Assembly: GCF_008831285.2 (NCBI RefSeq)
Contig: NC_045147.1
Location: 17,648,854-17,712,853 of the forward strand
Source of the DNA: Nymphaea colorata
Taxonomy: Eukaryota > Streptophyta > Magnoliopsida > Nymphaeales > Nymphaeaceae
Reading direction: 5' to 3'
DNA length: 64,000 nucleotides
Part shown: positions 28,201 through 39,319 of the stretch, piece after piece
Layout: each line of letters starts with the position of its first letter
How positions within the stretch are numbered: position 1 is the stretch's first letter
Program-made: the position numbers and the translations under genes
The notes under the pieces: generated by a model
Database searches by the model: none
Seen by the model: the letters and a program-made list of their open reading frames with translations, nothing else
Told to the model about the DNA's origin: nothing

Positions 28201-28581
28201 AGCGATCTCATTAAATTTGATTCCAGCACAGGTTCGATCAGCAGAAACGAGAGAAAAGAAGGCGATTCATCGGTCTAGCACACTCATTAACAGCAAAGAC
28301 GCGGCCAAGACGAGTCGTTGCTTTGAACAACACGAACTAGATCCAGCAAACGCAAACACGGCTATGGCGAGACGCGCACCTGTAGGGGCGGCATCGGGGC
28401 CACTTCCCGTGTCGTCCCTATGAGCCATTTCTCGCAGGAATGGAGGTAAGGAAGCGGCACAGCGAGGTCTCTGGTTGGAGGGAGGCGACCGCAGATTCGG
28501 GCGAACGGGAAAAGGTTGCGGACGGAGAAGGAGGAGACGGTACGCGGGGGAAAACCTGGAGCCGTTGAAGACCAACCGCAT
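19258..28581 (-). CDS. HCS1: Biotin--protein ligase (holocarboxylase synthetase), 10 exons
   Basis: Activates biotin to biotinyl-AMP and attaches it to the conserved Lys of biotin carboxylases such as acetyl-CoA and methylcrotonoyl-CoA carboxylase. Exons: 28581-28380, 27581-27317, 27150-27089, 27004-26856, 23922-23802, 23383-23228, 22356-22311, 20295-20226, 20141-20065, 19303-19258. They total 398 codons including stop (397 aa), with phases closing exactly. Visible BPL motifs are SPRLPSTHD (biotin pocket), the GRGRSKNVWESP adenylate loop (about 174-185), KWPNDL (236-241) and LKVGG, followed by the small C-terminal domain (GLTSSGYLLAI...). Residues 1-51 are rich in Arg/Ser/Pro with no acidic residue before E51, like an organellar transit peptide. 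A second in-frame ATG follows at 28428. Introns 4 (2.9 kb) and 7 (2.0 kb) are unusually long and repeat-bearing. Confidence 0.95.
25310..25622. repeat. GC-rich-ended, AT-rich-cored repeat (GGTACGGGTATGGG type)
   Basis: Both edges carry repeated GGTACGGG(T/C)A words, and the centre is AT-rich. It lies inside HCS1 intron 4. A sequence with a similar opening (CTATGT(C/T)AC followed by a (T/A)CGGGTGCTGG-like string) occurs at about 59462-59805, suggesting one dispersed family. No ORF was seen. Confidence 0.45.
28102..28226. repeat. Tandem duplication, about 61-bp unit, in HCS1 intron 1
   Basis: AGACACAAACTTTGAAGCAG begins the first copy (28102) and a near-identical copy begins at 28163. Both continue through ACATAAAGAGCGA and ATTAAATTT. 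Divergence is only a few bases, so it is fairly recent. Confidence 0.75.
28428..28581 (-). promoter_or_regulatory. Alternative HCS1 start codons bracketing a transit-peptide-like stretch
   Basis: AUG1 is at 28581-28579 and AUG2 at 28428-28426, in the same frame within exon 1. Starting at AUG1 adds 51 residues rich in Arg, Pro and Ser with an organelle-targeting look. Starting at AUG2 gives MAHRDDTG..., a cytosolic-type N-terminus. In Arabidopsis HCS1, alternative starts and an upstream ORF control organellar versus cytosolic targeting. The same layout is visible here; its use is inferred. Confidence 0.6.
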
Positions 28582-29761
28582 GCTCTTCCTGGTTGGTTCC
28601 TGCGCGGGGGAAGTGAGAAGCGCGGGCGCGCCATGGATATCTCCGCATACAGTAAGATATTTTCAATTGCTTTCTCCATTTTGGTGCCAACTTTCTCTCT
28701 AATGCCTCAGACAGGTCTCCCATTTCAGAGTTTTCGTGTATTTTCTTATATGCGATAGGAGAGAAGGTGCTTGAAACACGCTTCAAGGGCGTCTGACAAT
28801 AGGAACACTGGAACGTAGTTGGAAACGTAGTGTTCCAAGAATCAGACCTAGATTCGTGGAACACCAATTTCTAACCTGTTGCAAACGCCCTCCGCCCCCC
28901 AAAAGCGCATTTGAAGGAATTTATCGAGGACGCCTCATGCCATACAGGTATACAACTTCTTCATGATGGGAAAGGTCGACAGATTACATTTCTCACTTTT
29001 TAGCTTCTTTTTCATTCAGAAGGTCATCCAACTTTTCTTTTATTTGAAAATGAGTAGTTAACTCGCATATTTAGAAGAGTACAGAACCTTCAAGATCCGG
29101 TGATTAACAACACATAAAGTTGATATTATCAAACTAACCATGCCAAGACTGCATTGAGACCTAAAAGAACACTTGCACTATCTTCTTCGTGGGCTTCCTC
29201 GATTCCGCTAGGGACTGGAGGTCCACATGTAAGGTGAGACAGTTGAAGACGTGAAAAGGGACGAGAAAAAATACTTAGTGCTGTCCAAATATTTATTGTT
29301 AAGATATTCTAGTAGACTAGTACGATTCAGAAATGATCAGACACATTCCAATATACAGTAGGATTGATTAGAAGGTAGAGGCCGCGAGGGCTCTCTTTAG
29401 GAAAGGACAAACAAGGAAGGGGCAAGCCATGGACACTTAGCCGTGGAATCAGATACAAAGAGGGTAGTGTAAGAGAGAGAGAGAGAGACAGACAGAGAAA
29501 GCACAAATACGTATTCTTAGTCCAGTAAGTTATTGCTTCTATCATGTAGTGTTGGATTTAATTGTAATAGAAAATTGCTAATGTGAATGTGGTTCTTATT
29601 TGTCAACTTAATTCTTGACTTATGTTATTTTTTCGCAATTTAAAGCCTCTTAGCCACAGAAGCCAAAGTTCTAGCAAATTATAGCACAACAAAACAATCG
29701 GAAGAATACATATCAAATTTTCACAAGAACAAGTACACCGGCTGCTCCTTTTATCACTCTA
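28582..29761. other. HCS1 5' region and HCS1/MPS1 intergenic spacer
   Basis: About 1.2 kb. The first 120 bp upstream of AUG1 are GC-rich and hold an overlapping uORF start (28679). The rest is AT-rich with a (GA)n run at 29473-29490 and no coding segment. Because MPS1 is on the same strand, this spacer contains the MPS1 3' end and the HCS1 promoter. Confidence 0.5.
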
Positions 29762-32700
29762 TTACAGAGAGCCTTGCGTGTCTCTGCTGAAACCAACAAT
29801 CAGCTGCTTTAATTGGCTACAGAGTACAGAAACTTCTGGGACAACACTATATTCCTCAGAAATCTGCATAAGAAGCCCACATTGCTGATCCAAGGAAGAT
29901 GGTAAATAGGAAGGTACTGGAGGTGCAAGAAAAGGGTGGTTCAGTAGCTGAGGTATCCGCCACCGTTCATTCCGGTCCCATGCAAGACATTTCTTCATGA
30001 GATCAACCAACCATGGGTTTGATACTGGACCATAAGTGATCTTATGATTTTTGTCCGTGATTACTTTGTACTTGGCCCACAATGTCTTCTGTTCAGCAAA
30101 GGGTGTCCTTCCATAAACCATCTGATAGAGAATACATCCAAGTGACCAAATATCTGATGGTCGACCGCATTTGATAGTGTTTCCCTCTGAGTCTTGGTCA
30201 TTGCACATGAAAGCTTCAGGTGACATGTAATTCAGTGTGCCCACCTGCAATGAAACATATAACGAGCATCTATGTGTCATTCATTTCATATAATAGATAG
30301 AGAAACAAAACACGTACCTGCAAATCTCTTTGGATATTGGTTGTATCACTTTGTATTGCCTTTGCGATCCCAAAGTCAATCAACTTCAGGGAGCCTTTCA
30401 CTAGAAGGAAATTAGCAGGCTTCAAGTCTGAGTGCACAATGCGATCTTCATGTATTGTATTCACAGCCTCGAGTATTTGCTGCAAGAAAAGAGCAGTTTT
30501 ATGATGTACAAATTGGAGTGGAGACTCGTCATCCATTACATGTACAACTATAGAGACTACAAACAGCATCATCATGGGACAGAAAAAAATTGTCACAAAT
30601 TCATGAATCTCCAGAGAGAAATTAAGCTCATGCTTGCATGCCTAGGATCTCGGATCTGGGGTGATTTGGGATTTTAAGATCTTGGATCTCAGCTGTATGG
30701 CATTCAACAGGGATCTTAGATATTAAAAATTTAAAAGATCCATGCAGATGTGGGGGATAAAAGAAAATGTTTAATCTGTAAATTCCGCAATTTGAAGAGC
30801 CTTGGATTTGAGGTTCCCATGTCAGATCTGGTCCATGTATCTGAGACACATAGTGATCAAACAACCCCTAAAAGCATTTAGTTTTTTCATTTTTAATTGG
30901 AACATGTTTGACAGAAGTAAGGACATGAATGACTGGAAAAATAAAATGAGTTCAAGTCATAAAATGCTTTAGATCAAACAATTAATTTTCAATGATAACA
31001 TGCCACAATAAAATCGCATAATAACCTGTTGCTTTTGATGATAAAACTAGAATGCTTTTACTTGATTTTAGATCTTCATTATAACACATCTCTGTAATGA
31101 TTTTGTCAATACCATGAACCATTCCAGAAGGGATGTGCAGATCCTGAACTTCAACAGGGAACTAAAGTTAAATCGCATCATGCAGCAATGGAGATGTACC
31201 TGCCAATAGAAGCGGAGCCAATTCTCATCCATTTGCATGTTGGGTCTATCTGTTTCTTTGAATTCTTTCCACTTTTGAGACAGCATGTGTGCCAAATCAA
31301 TTTCTCCATATTCAAGTACCATATAAATGCAAACATCATCAGTTATTCTTCCATCCTTCATAGTGGTTGAGACATTATTGGCCTCTTCTAGCAGCCGTTT
31401 ATCAGTGACCTATGCAGTTAAACAGACAGTGTTCATGAAGACAAAAACTTAGAAAATTGGATGTCCCAAAGCCATACTTTGTATATAATAGTCCACTTCA
31501 AGCTATCAAATACTTTTCCATTGGCACCTCAAAAAGCCAAACGCTAGTACAAATTGATAAACATAAAACAAGAAGACTACAGGTTTTTCCCAAAAGACAA
31601 AGACATACCAAAAAGTAAACAAGTATCAGCATGAAAACAATGATAAGGAGCTTTCTAAAAGAAATATATTAAAACATCTGTACCTCATAGTCAATGAGTT
31701 GTATGATATTCTTTTTTCCTCGAAGACGATTCAAATACTTGATTTCCTGACAAAATCCATAGGCTGTAGAATAATCACGACCCTTTAGTTTGATCTTTTT
31801 GAGAGCATAAATGGTACAATCAGAGGATATGACTTTGTAGACCTCACTGCTGCCACCACTCCCTATCTTTCCAAGTTTTTGATAATGTTTTCCATTGACC
31901 TTAAAGAACACATCAGGATCATAATTTCGTTTACGTGAAACACCTGTTTCTTTGCTACTAGTAACTTTTCCTGCATTGACTACATTAGAATGTTCAGTGT
32001 TGATATTTGAAGAAGAGCTTGTTTTTGAAGGCTTGGATTTCATGTCACCATTTATAACAGCATTATCAGAGTCTGAAACCTCTTTTCCGATACCTAGATC
32101 CTGTTTAGCTTTGGGATTCTGATGGTTTGGACACCCATAAGATGGACGGATAGTCTCCTTTTTAGACTGGTACAACTGCTCTAAAGGGCCCTGATCTTGA
32201 ACTGTTGATGAAGTATGTGGGATAGAAGATAATGACATTTGCATTGATTCTGCTCTCTCTGGAGCCAAAGAGTTGGATACAGGCCGTGATGAAGAATTTG
32301 ACAAAAGGTTCAACTTGTCAAAGTGAGGCACCTCAGTCGGCTCGTTTTTGGCTTTCACATTTCCATCAGACTTCTCTTGTGGTTGGCCTTCGACCTTGAA
32401 ATTGATGTCATCATAGAAAGATGGATTGTATGTTACGGAATTTAAAGGAGCTGCAGAAGTCCACTGAAGAGAGGTTGCAGCTGAAGACACCGTCAATGAA
32501 TTAATTGCTTCCTTCCCAGCAAATGATATAAGCTTCTGATTTAATATGTCTGCATTCAGTTTTGCTGAAGACCCTATAGTACCCATATAGACCTCTTTTG
32601 AAGCAGTCCTATGCACAATCATGTCCCCACACTCCTTTATATCCTGATTTTCAAATGCAGGTTGCTTTGGCTGACTTTCATTGTTATCATTCTTCGTGAA

Positions 32701-34238
32701 TGCAAGAGATGTGAAGTATGATGACAAGCCATCCGTTCCAGTGCTAGTGGCTATTTTCGAGTCTGCCCCTATAAAGACAAATAGAAGACAAACAAGCCAT
32801 ACACATTACAAAAATGGATAGTTAAAGTCAATTGGACCATGCAGAGAAATCTGCAAGAAAGAGAGAGAGAGAGAGCAACTTACACTGTGGATTCGATCGA
32901 CTTGTGGAGGCAACTGTATCCATAGCGTCAACTTTAGCCTCGATTGTAGGCATCAACAAGCTATTAGATAGGCCAGGATGCTGTTTTTCACAAGAATAAG
33001 CATAAGGATTCACACTAACAGATGAAGATGACAAAACCTTTTGTGAGGTATCAGCTAACAATGATTTGCAAGGCTGTTCGCTTGGATGTGAAGTTACAAA
33101 AACCTCTCGTGCGACTGCTCCATGAGATGGACACACCTGCAAATCCTTGCTAACACTAGCGTAGATATTCATCAACCTACTCCCTTCATCAACAGAGTTA
33201 CGAGCGTTTGGCACTGGTTGCGGAAGCCATGGATATTGTTCACTGGAGCCGATCCCACCCATATTTCCAATCTCGCTGCTTAGATCCTTCATATTGCTTG
33301 CTGAACTAAACAAGGTATCATCGGGTGACGATACCTTTGAATCTCCCTTTCTCTTCCTGCAATCAATTTTTGTTTCCTGTACCATGGATGTAAGATTCAT
33401 ACCAGTTCCAGAAGCCAAATCCGTCCATGGTTTCTCTGACACAAAATTGTATAAAGAATCGCTTATGTTGCCCACGTCACTGTTAACGCTACTTTCAACG
33501 CTCACAGAACAATCCTTCAATGGATCGGCTTGAGCAACCAAAACTCGTCTAGCTCGTCCAGAAATAGAAGCTGATGGGCCTACTATCCCAAATAAAACCA
33601 TGTAAAAAAGTAAGTATTCCTTAACTTCAATAACAAGGAAGAACTCTCTGCATTAAAAAAGGTTATTCGTTCATATAAATTCCTCATTTCTGGTTTCCTG
33701 CACTCTATCAATGTGCTCCACGTTTATGAACAAACTGAGCTCCAAAACAATAAGAGAACCCAAAAATAGGCGGATCCCAGGCGACGCGTACAAATTTAAA
33801 TTAGACTACGTCGCATGATAAGGTATGAAAAAGGAACATCTGAACAGAGAAAAAGTAGTTCCATTTAATTGAACAGACCAACTAACCTAGGGATCCTTTA
33901 GATCCACAAACTCTTAACAATTTCATCAGTGATATTTACCCGCATTTGAAGAAGATAATACAATTCCCCATTTTTCAAAAACAATATTGCCAATTTCTTA
34001 ACCTAATCTAGAAATTTCAGCAACAGAAAGGCCAAATTGGATGAGAAGAGCAACTATATAAGAAGGAAAAACGGAAACCCTCACCAGGCTGCTGCGAGCG
34101 CTGCAAGGCCGCCCGAGCATGTAGAAGGAAATCCTTGATCTTCACCGGTGGGGCAGCACTGCCCCGGCTATCCGAGAAAGGAGGGAGCTTCCTCTCACCA
34201 ACCGGCTGCGACGGCCGAAGGTCAGCTTCCTTCTCCAT
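29762..34238 (-). CDS. MPS1: MPS1/TTK-type dual-specificity kinase (spindle checkpoint), 6 exons
   Basis: A Mps1-family kinase that acts at kinetochores in the spindle-assembly checkpoint. Exons: 34238-34085, 33582-32884 (acceptor could be 33579), 32768-31684, 31409-31200, 30479-30318, 30244-29762. They join to about 930 aa. The long N-terminal half (to about residue 570) is low-complexity, Ser-rich and regulatory. The kinase domain covers about 580-850: glycine loop GSGGSSEV (about 587), catalytic Lys in YALKK (608), HSDLKPANF (Asp 734), DFG (751-753) and SPE (778-780). [22 protein letters not shown] is typical of the Mps1 family (only its parts are quoted as motifs). The start is the first in-frame ATG of a GC-rich first exon. 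All key catalytic residues are present, so the gene looks functional. Confidence 0.94.
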
Positions 34239-34269
34239 TGCGGACGCAAACCCTGAACCCTAACGGCAT
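34222..34269 (-). promoter_or_regulatory. Short uORF overlapping the MPS1 start
   Basis: An ATG at 34269 opens a 15-codon frame ending in TGA (34224-34222), across and out of frame with the MPS1 ATG at 34238. It matters only if transcription starts upstream of 34269. Confidence 0.4.
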
Positions 34270-35304
34270 CGCTAACACGTGTAGCCGATGACGAGACCGG
34301 AAGGAAGAAGGGGGCGACAAGCTGAGAAGGGTCGAGAAACACCGCGCCGTTGTTCAGAGAGTTAAAAATTGGCTACCACATACTCGAGGGCACCACCAAG
34401 AAGAAGAGAAAGACGCTGACGAGCCACTCCGCCATGGAGGCTCCGAGAGAACGAGAGGGAGGGGGAAACGGAGAGGAAGAGAGGGAAAGGGAAGTTTTCA
34501 AACGGGTTAGATTGAAGGCGCCCATGCTTTGGGGACTCGTCTTTTAAGCTTTTAAAAACTTTTGCAAAGTGACCACTAATTTATGAACATATTGTAAAAT
34601 AGCATCTAAATTTACGTGGTTTTATAAATGAGCGCGCATCCCTTGCAGACTCTGCACTCGGTAAAAGATTGTTACGACCGTAGAAGAGGAGCCCTCCATC
34701 TAAATTTACGTGATTTCGAGCAACCTTCTCTATCCTTAAATGTAAAATTACATTTTCCCAGCATTAACTTTCAGGTTGAATCTCCTTCTCTTTTCTACCC
34801 AAAGAAAGAGGCATCACCATCATTTCTTTCAATTGAGCTAGTCAATGGCAAAGGCCAGTAATTGACACTCGATCTCAGAATTACGGTCAAAGAATGAGAC
34901 TCTAAGTGAAATTTTTCAAGAGAAAAAGTCTCACTGCCATCATAGTTGTCGTGAAAAGCGAGTCTTTACTTAGAAATGTGATGCCTTTTAATGCAATATA
35001 TAAAAAATACATGCACCTAAATAATAATGTGCTTGGAAGAAGGGAGGCTACATGTTGATTTCCTTTATCATTGATTTTCATCTTGTTTCTTGTGAAAATT
35101 GCTCATTTCCAAAATATTTGGTTTCGCATAACCGCAGTTTGGATGAGCCTATGCGCCCAGTGCCAACTTAAATTTTAACATAAAATTGTTGGAAAAATTC
35201 AATCTGTTAGGTATACTTTTTCTCATTAAATGCTCAACCATGACATTCAATAGTGACAGAATTGAACTTACTAGTTAAACTGTTAGAATTAATAATAGTC
35301 AAAC

Positions 35305-35320
35305 TTCTCTCTCTCTCTCT

Positions 35321-35401
<81 letters not shown>
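35305..35401. repeat. (CT)n(AC)n(AT)n compound microsatellite
   Basis: A CT tract (about 35305-35320) runs into AC (to about 35344), then about 28 AT units. Confidence 0.92.
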
Positions 35402-35404
<3 letters not shown>

Positions 35405-35859
35405 CAACTAATATGAGTATTTGTCCGATCGATTTTTTTAATATAACCTTATGAATGAATTCAAATTATCTAATTCTGTAGGTTAAAAAAACGAATGTAA
35501 GACGAACATTGGAGCTTGATGTACAGACAGAATTTTATGACCACAACTTTTGAATCAAACTAGAGTTAATGGCTGTAAAACCATTATAAAACTCTATTCA
35601 TACGTCAGAATCATTTGTTTTTTTTTCATATTTAATTATTCTGAATCCATTCTTGAAGTTATGAGCCATCAAAAATTAGCTCGAATCTGATTGGGTTCCT
35701 TAAATACCGAATTTATCTATTTATTAATTGAATACTTACTGTTGAACATTTAACATAAAGAGAAATATAATAAACATAAGAATTAATTATGATGTCATTT
35801 TTTTTGTAAAAGTACGAAACAATTAGCAGAAACCTCCTATGATACATCATGTAAGGTTG

Positions 35860-36175
35860 GGCGTTGGGTCGAGTACCCATGGGTACTTGGTACTAGGGCC
35901 CCAAAAAAAAGCACTTGACAAACTAGATATATTATCAGGTTGGCCGGCTTAAGCCTAGTTTGGTCCAATAAAAATTTTTAACACATATTTTATTAATTAT
36001 ATATATAATTATAATATTTTATTATAATTAATTATATTTATATACTATTTTATAAAAAATATATTTTTAATTTAATTGGGCCGGGTCGAGCTTGAATTTT
36101 TAGGTGTCAGGCCAGGCTCGAACGTGGGTTTTGGGTGTCGGACCAGCCCAAGCCTGACTCCTTATGCCCACGGTT
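35860..36175. repeat. Dispersed repeat with GGGTACC-rich and GGGTCGAGC ends
   Basis: GC-rich edges (GGGTCGAGTACCCATGGGTA on the left; GGTGTCGGACCAGCCCAAGC on the right) surround a TA-rich core. The same words in reverse orientation occur at about 61586-61975, and a partial copy lies at 42195-42290. No ORF. Confidence 0.5.
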
Positions 36176-36647
36176 AACATCATGTCAAAATACAAACATC
36201 TACACAGCTATATTAAAATGATATTTGACCCCACCAGGCCAAAAAATTAATTTGGTGGCATTTCTAAAACAACTCACATAAAGTCATTAGTTTAGGTTAG
36301 ATGTTATTACATTTAGCTTTAGGTTATATGACATATATAAATGTGTTATATACTGAAAAATGACCGAAATACTCCTGCTGGTTAAATGGAAGACTCCACT
36401 CTATAAGGGCAACAATGGAACCAAAACGTCTTCCTTAATGAAATACAAAACCTCTCTAAATTGCACACATAATTGTATATATCAAGGGGCGTTTGATGGA
36501 GACCAAGAAGAGAATAAGAAGAATAATATGCCAAGTGTATGGAAGACAAAATATTTTCAGGAAAAAGGGTCAGGAGTTTCCATGGGGACAGAAAATTAAA
36601 TTAAAACAACAGTATAATTATCACTGTGAAAAAAAAATATTTCTCAG

Positions 36648-36649
<2 letters not shown>

Positions 36650-36700
<51 letters not shown>
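36650..36700. repeat. (AT)n microsatellite
   Basis: About 25 TA units in a row. Confidence 0.92.
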
Positions 36701-36704
<4 letters not shown>

Positions 36705-37312
36705 AAAAGAAACTGATTAGATAAATTTCAAAGGACATAAGAAAATTTGATTCTTGTGCATGCTACTTTCTACTATAACGATAGGATCATGACATTTCTT
36801 GAAAGGTGTATTGTATTCTATTTAGATCCTTGATGTAGCGCAGGACCTAAAAGTAAGAAGGGCTTTGAGGACTCTTTTTAGAACAGTGAATTGTTAATTT
36901 TCGCTTACTTAAAAAACTAATCACATACCAAAATAAATAAATAAGTACAAGATTTTTAAGCTGTGTTTAACCTCAACATCTTCACCGAGCAGGCGAAGAT
37001 TACGTGGTATGCTTTTCCATTTTGACTTGGATGCAAAGGCACTAAAGGTAAAAGGAGTTGTTACCACGTACCATGGTAGTGGACGCAAGTGCCATTATTG
37101 GGAGGCAAAAGCCTACACTTTTCGGGATCCGATGCCCATTGAAATGCTCCAAAGTTGGGGGAATCTTACGGTCCATCATTTCTTCCAGATGCCCCCCACG
37201 CCAACATCCATCAATCCTAATTTTCCACAATACCGTTTCTACTGCTTAGGGAGGGAATTTCACTACTTCTTCACAAACTGTGTTCTAACAATCAAAAAAA
37301 GAAAAACTGAAC

Positions 37313-37328
37313 TCTCTCTCTCTCTCTC

Positions 37329-37420
<92 letters not shown>
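37313..37420. repeat. (CT)n(AT)n compound microsatellite
   Basis: An interrupted CT tract of about 68 bp is followed by about 20 TA units. Confidence 0.92.
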
Positions 37421-37421
<1 letters not shown>

Positions 37422-38213
37422 CTTTTAAAAACTGGTATTGTTCTTTTTTCAGGCTGAGAGTGCGAGTCCGGAAGAGTTGGCATCATGAGCCATCATGAGG
37501 CTCAGAGATGGTAGCTACACTTTGATTTCTCTTAAGGACACTGCTTTTGAAAACCATTGATTCCAAAATTTCAGACTTGCTCTTGTCTCACTCTGAGTCG
37601 GAGAGTATCAGTAGATTCATCATCGTTTACATTTACTTAAGATGAGTATTCCAGTAAATGATGTTCGATTCATGGGAGTGTCAAAACAAATATATGGCCA
37701 GCTGTGAAGTTTTTAATCTACAATGTCAACTAATTTGTAGGAAACATATTGTATAAAATATGATTTAAAAGTCAGTTTGTGGGAAATAGACTGATGCTTC
37801 GGCAAGTCCATCCATATATTTTCATTTGCTTGAAACTATACATGCAGATGCAAGATGTTCGAACAAAAGTAAAAAGATATAAATGATGTTACTTTTGGTC
37901 CAATTTTCTATAAATAAAGCCCAAAAAACCAACATATTCAAACCATTTACATCTAACAACAGACAAATTTGAGTTTTGCATCGTGCAAACTTAAGTTTAA
38001 TTATGAGTGATGTCTACTCAAAATCAGAGTGCCTCACGGCATTGAAGGGGAAAATGTTATGAGTTAAGAGTTGTTTCTGTCAAGGCTGAGAGAAAGAGAT
38101 AGAGAGAGGGAGATTATTTCCAATCCTAACAGGTAGTTAGGAGCTAAAATATAGAAACAATACAAGACAGACGAGCTAATACACAGAATTGCTAATAGCA
38201 GGAAGAAGCAGCC

Positions 38214-38680
38214 TTACAATGGATGCCACATTACAAGATACGTCAGTAACCTTGTCACCTCAATATCTAGCACCTTTTGTGCACACACCACTGTCCACCA
38301 CGAATAACCAGATTCACCGTGACTTGCATCCATAGTTTGATGATCAGCAATAGAGTACTGGCCCCTGATGACATCCCTCATGGACCTCACCACAGATTGA
38401 CTACTAGTTACCATAACCATGCAATGGCGAGTTCCATATATACCAACTGATATATATGCTAAATATATAATGTGGCAGTACCAAAATAACTGTTGTATGC
38501 TCTCCTCTAGTTGGCTGCAACAAAGTTCACATTGGCTGGTAATACTAAGAAAGCCCCACCTCTTCAATCTGTCATGTGTTCATATCTTTCCCTGCACAAT
38601 CAGCCATGCTAATGATTTTGCTCTAGAAGGATTAACTTTTCCCTGTAAGCAATCTAATGTTGAGAACCATTCCACGCTGA
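38214..38680 (-). mobile_element. LINE (non-LTR) retrotransposon relic: zf-RVT domain
   Basis: On the minus strand the frame reads KVNPSRAKSLAWLIVQGKI, then TGA (38582-38580), then THDRLKRWGFLS, CELC and QQLFWYCH. This is the layout of the zinc-binding region after the reverse transcriptase in plant LINEs (...AWL..KI.T.DRL.RRG......CELC....E...HLF..C). The internal stop and the loss of the HLF histidine (here QLF) show it is dead. The RT core and endonuclease were not found, so this is a 3' fragment. The downstream frame stays open to 38214 and may be the remaining C-terminus. Confidence 0.72.
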
Positions 38681-38823
38681 AAGAGGGAGGGGGAGAGAAG
38701 ATTAAAATTAGGGTAAACTCAATTAGCTCAGTTACCCTTTGGAAGTGAGGTACATGTCTGCATTTCCGTATGGTGCATATGTCAAAGGTTTCTAACTGAA
38801 GACGTCTTCCAACATCAGATGCC

Positions 38824-38909
38824 AGTTTGTCTCATTTTTGCAGCTGGAGAAATTACAGCTATGTGAACTGAGAAATTACAGTTTGTCTCATTTTTGCAGC
38901 TGGAGAAAT
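38824..38909. repeat. Direct repeat of a 30-bp word, 56-bp spacing
   Basis: AGTTTGTCTCATTTTTGCAG and its continuation CTGGAGAAAT occur at 38824 and again at 38880 without change. Confidence 0.8.
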
Positions 38910-38998
38910 CAAGTGATCATTTGTGGGCTAAAAAGACTACAGCTGCAATTTCTCCGGCTACGGAATAATTAAAAGCTAAATTACCCGATCGATTCAGT

Positions 38999-39318
38999 GA
39001 AGAATCAAAGTATACACTATTTTGCTTGCATATTATAACCAAGAATCATAAAAACTTGTGAGAGTTTCAACCTAAGAAGAGATGTTAATACAAACGCTCG
39101 CTCGCGAGGAAGCACTTGTCTGCAAAAAAAAAAAAAAAGGTCTACAAAATAATCATCAAATGAAGAATCAAAGTACACACATTTTTTCTTGTATGTTATA
39201 ACCAAGAATCATATGCATGTGAGAGTTTCAACCTAAGAAGATGAGATGTTAATACGAACGCTCGCCAGGAAGCACTTATCTGCAAAAAGGACAATGATAT
39301 ACAAAATAATCACCAAAT
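38999..39318. repeat. Tandem duplication, unit about 163 bp
   Basis: GAAGAATCAAAGTA starts both copies (38999 and 39162). Both continue through TTATAACCAAGAATCATA, GAGAGTTTCAACCTAAGAAG, AACGCTCGC, GGAAGCACTT and ACAAAATAATCA. The first copy contains a longer poly-A run. No coding content was recognised. Confidence 0.82.
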
Positions 39319-39319
39319 A

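Larger units (their letters stand above)
34270..38200. other. MPS1 promoter region and repeat-rich intergenic DNA
   Basis: After about 200 bp of GC-rich leader or promoter DNA upstream of MPS1, the sequence is AT-rich and gene-poor. It contains three large microsatellites (35305-35401, 36650-36700, 37313-37420) and a GC-ended repeat at 35860-36175. Open frames at 36360-36600 and 37009-37280 match no family and are poorly supported. Confidence 0.45.
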
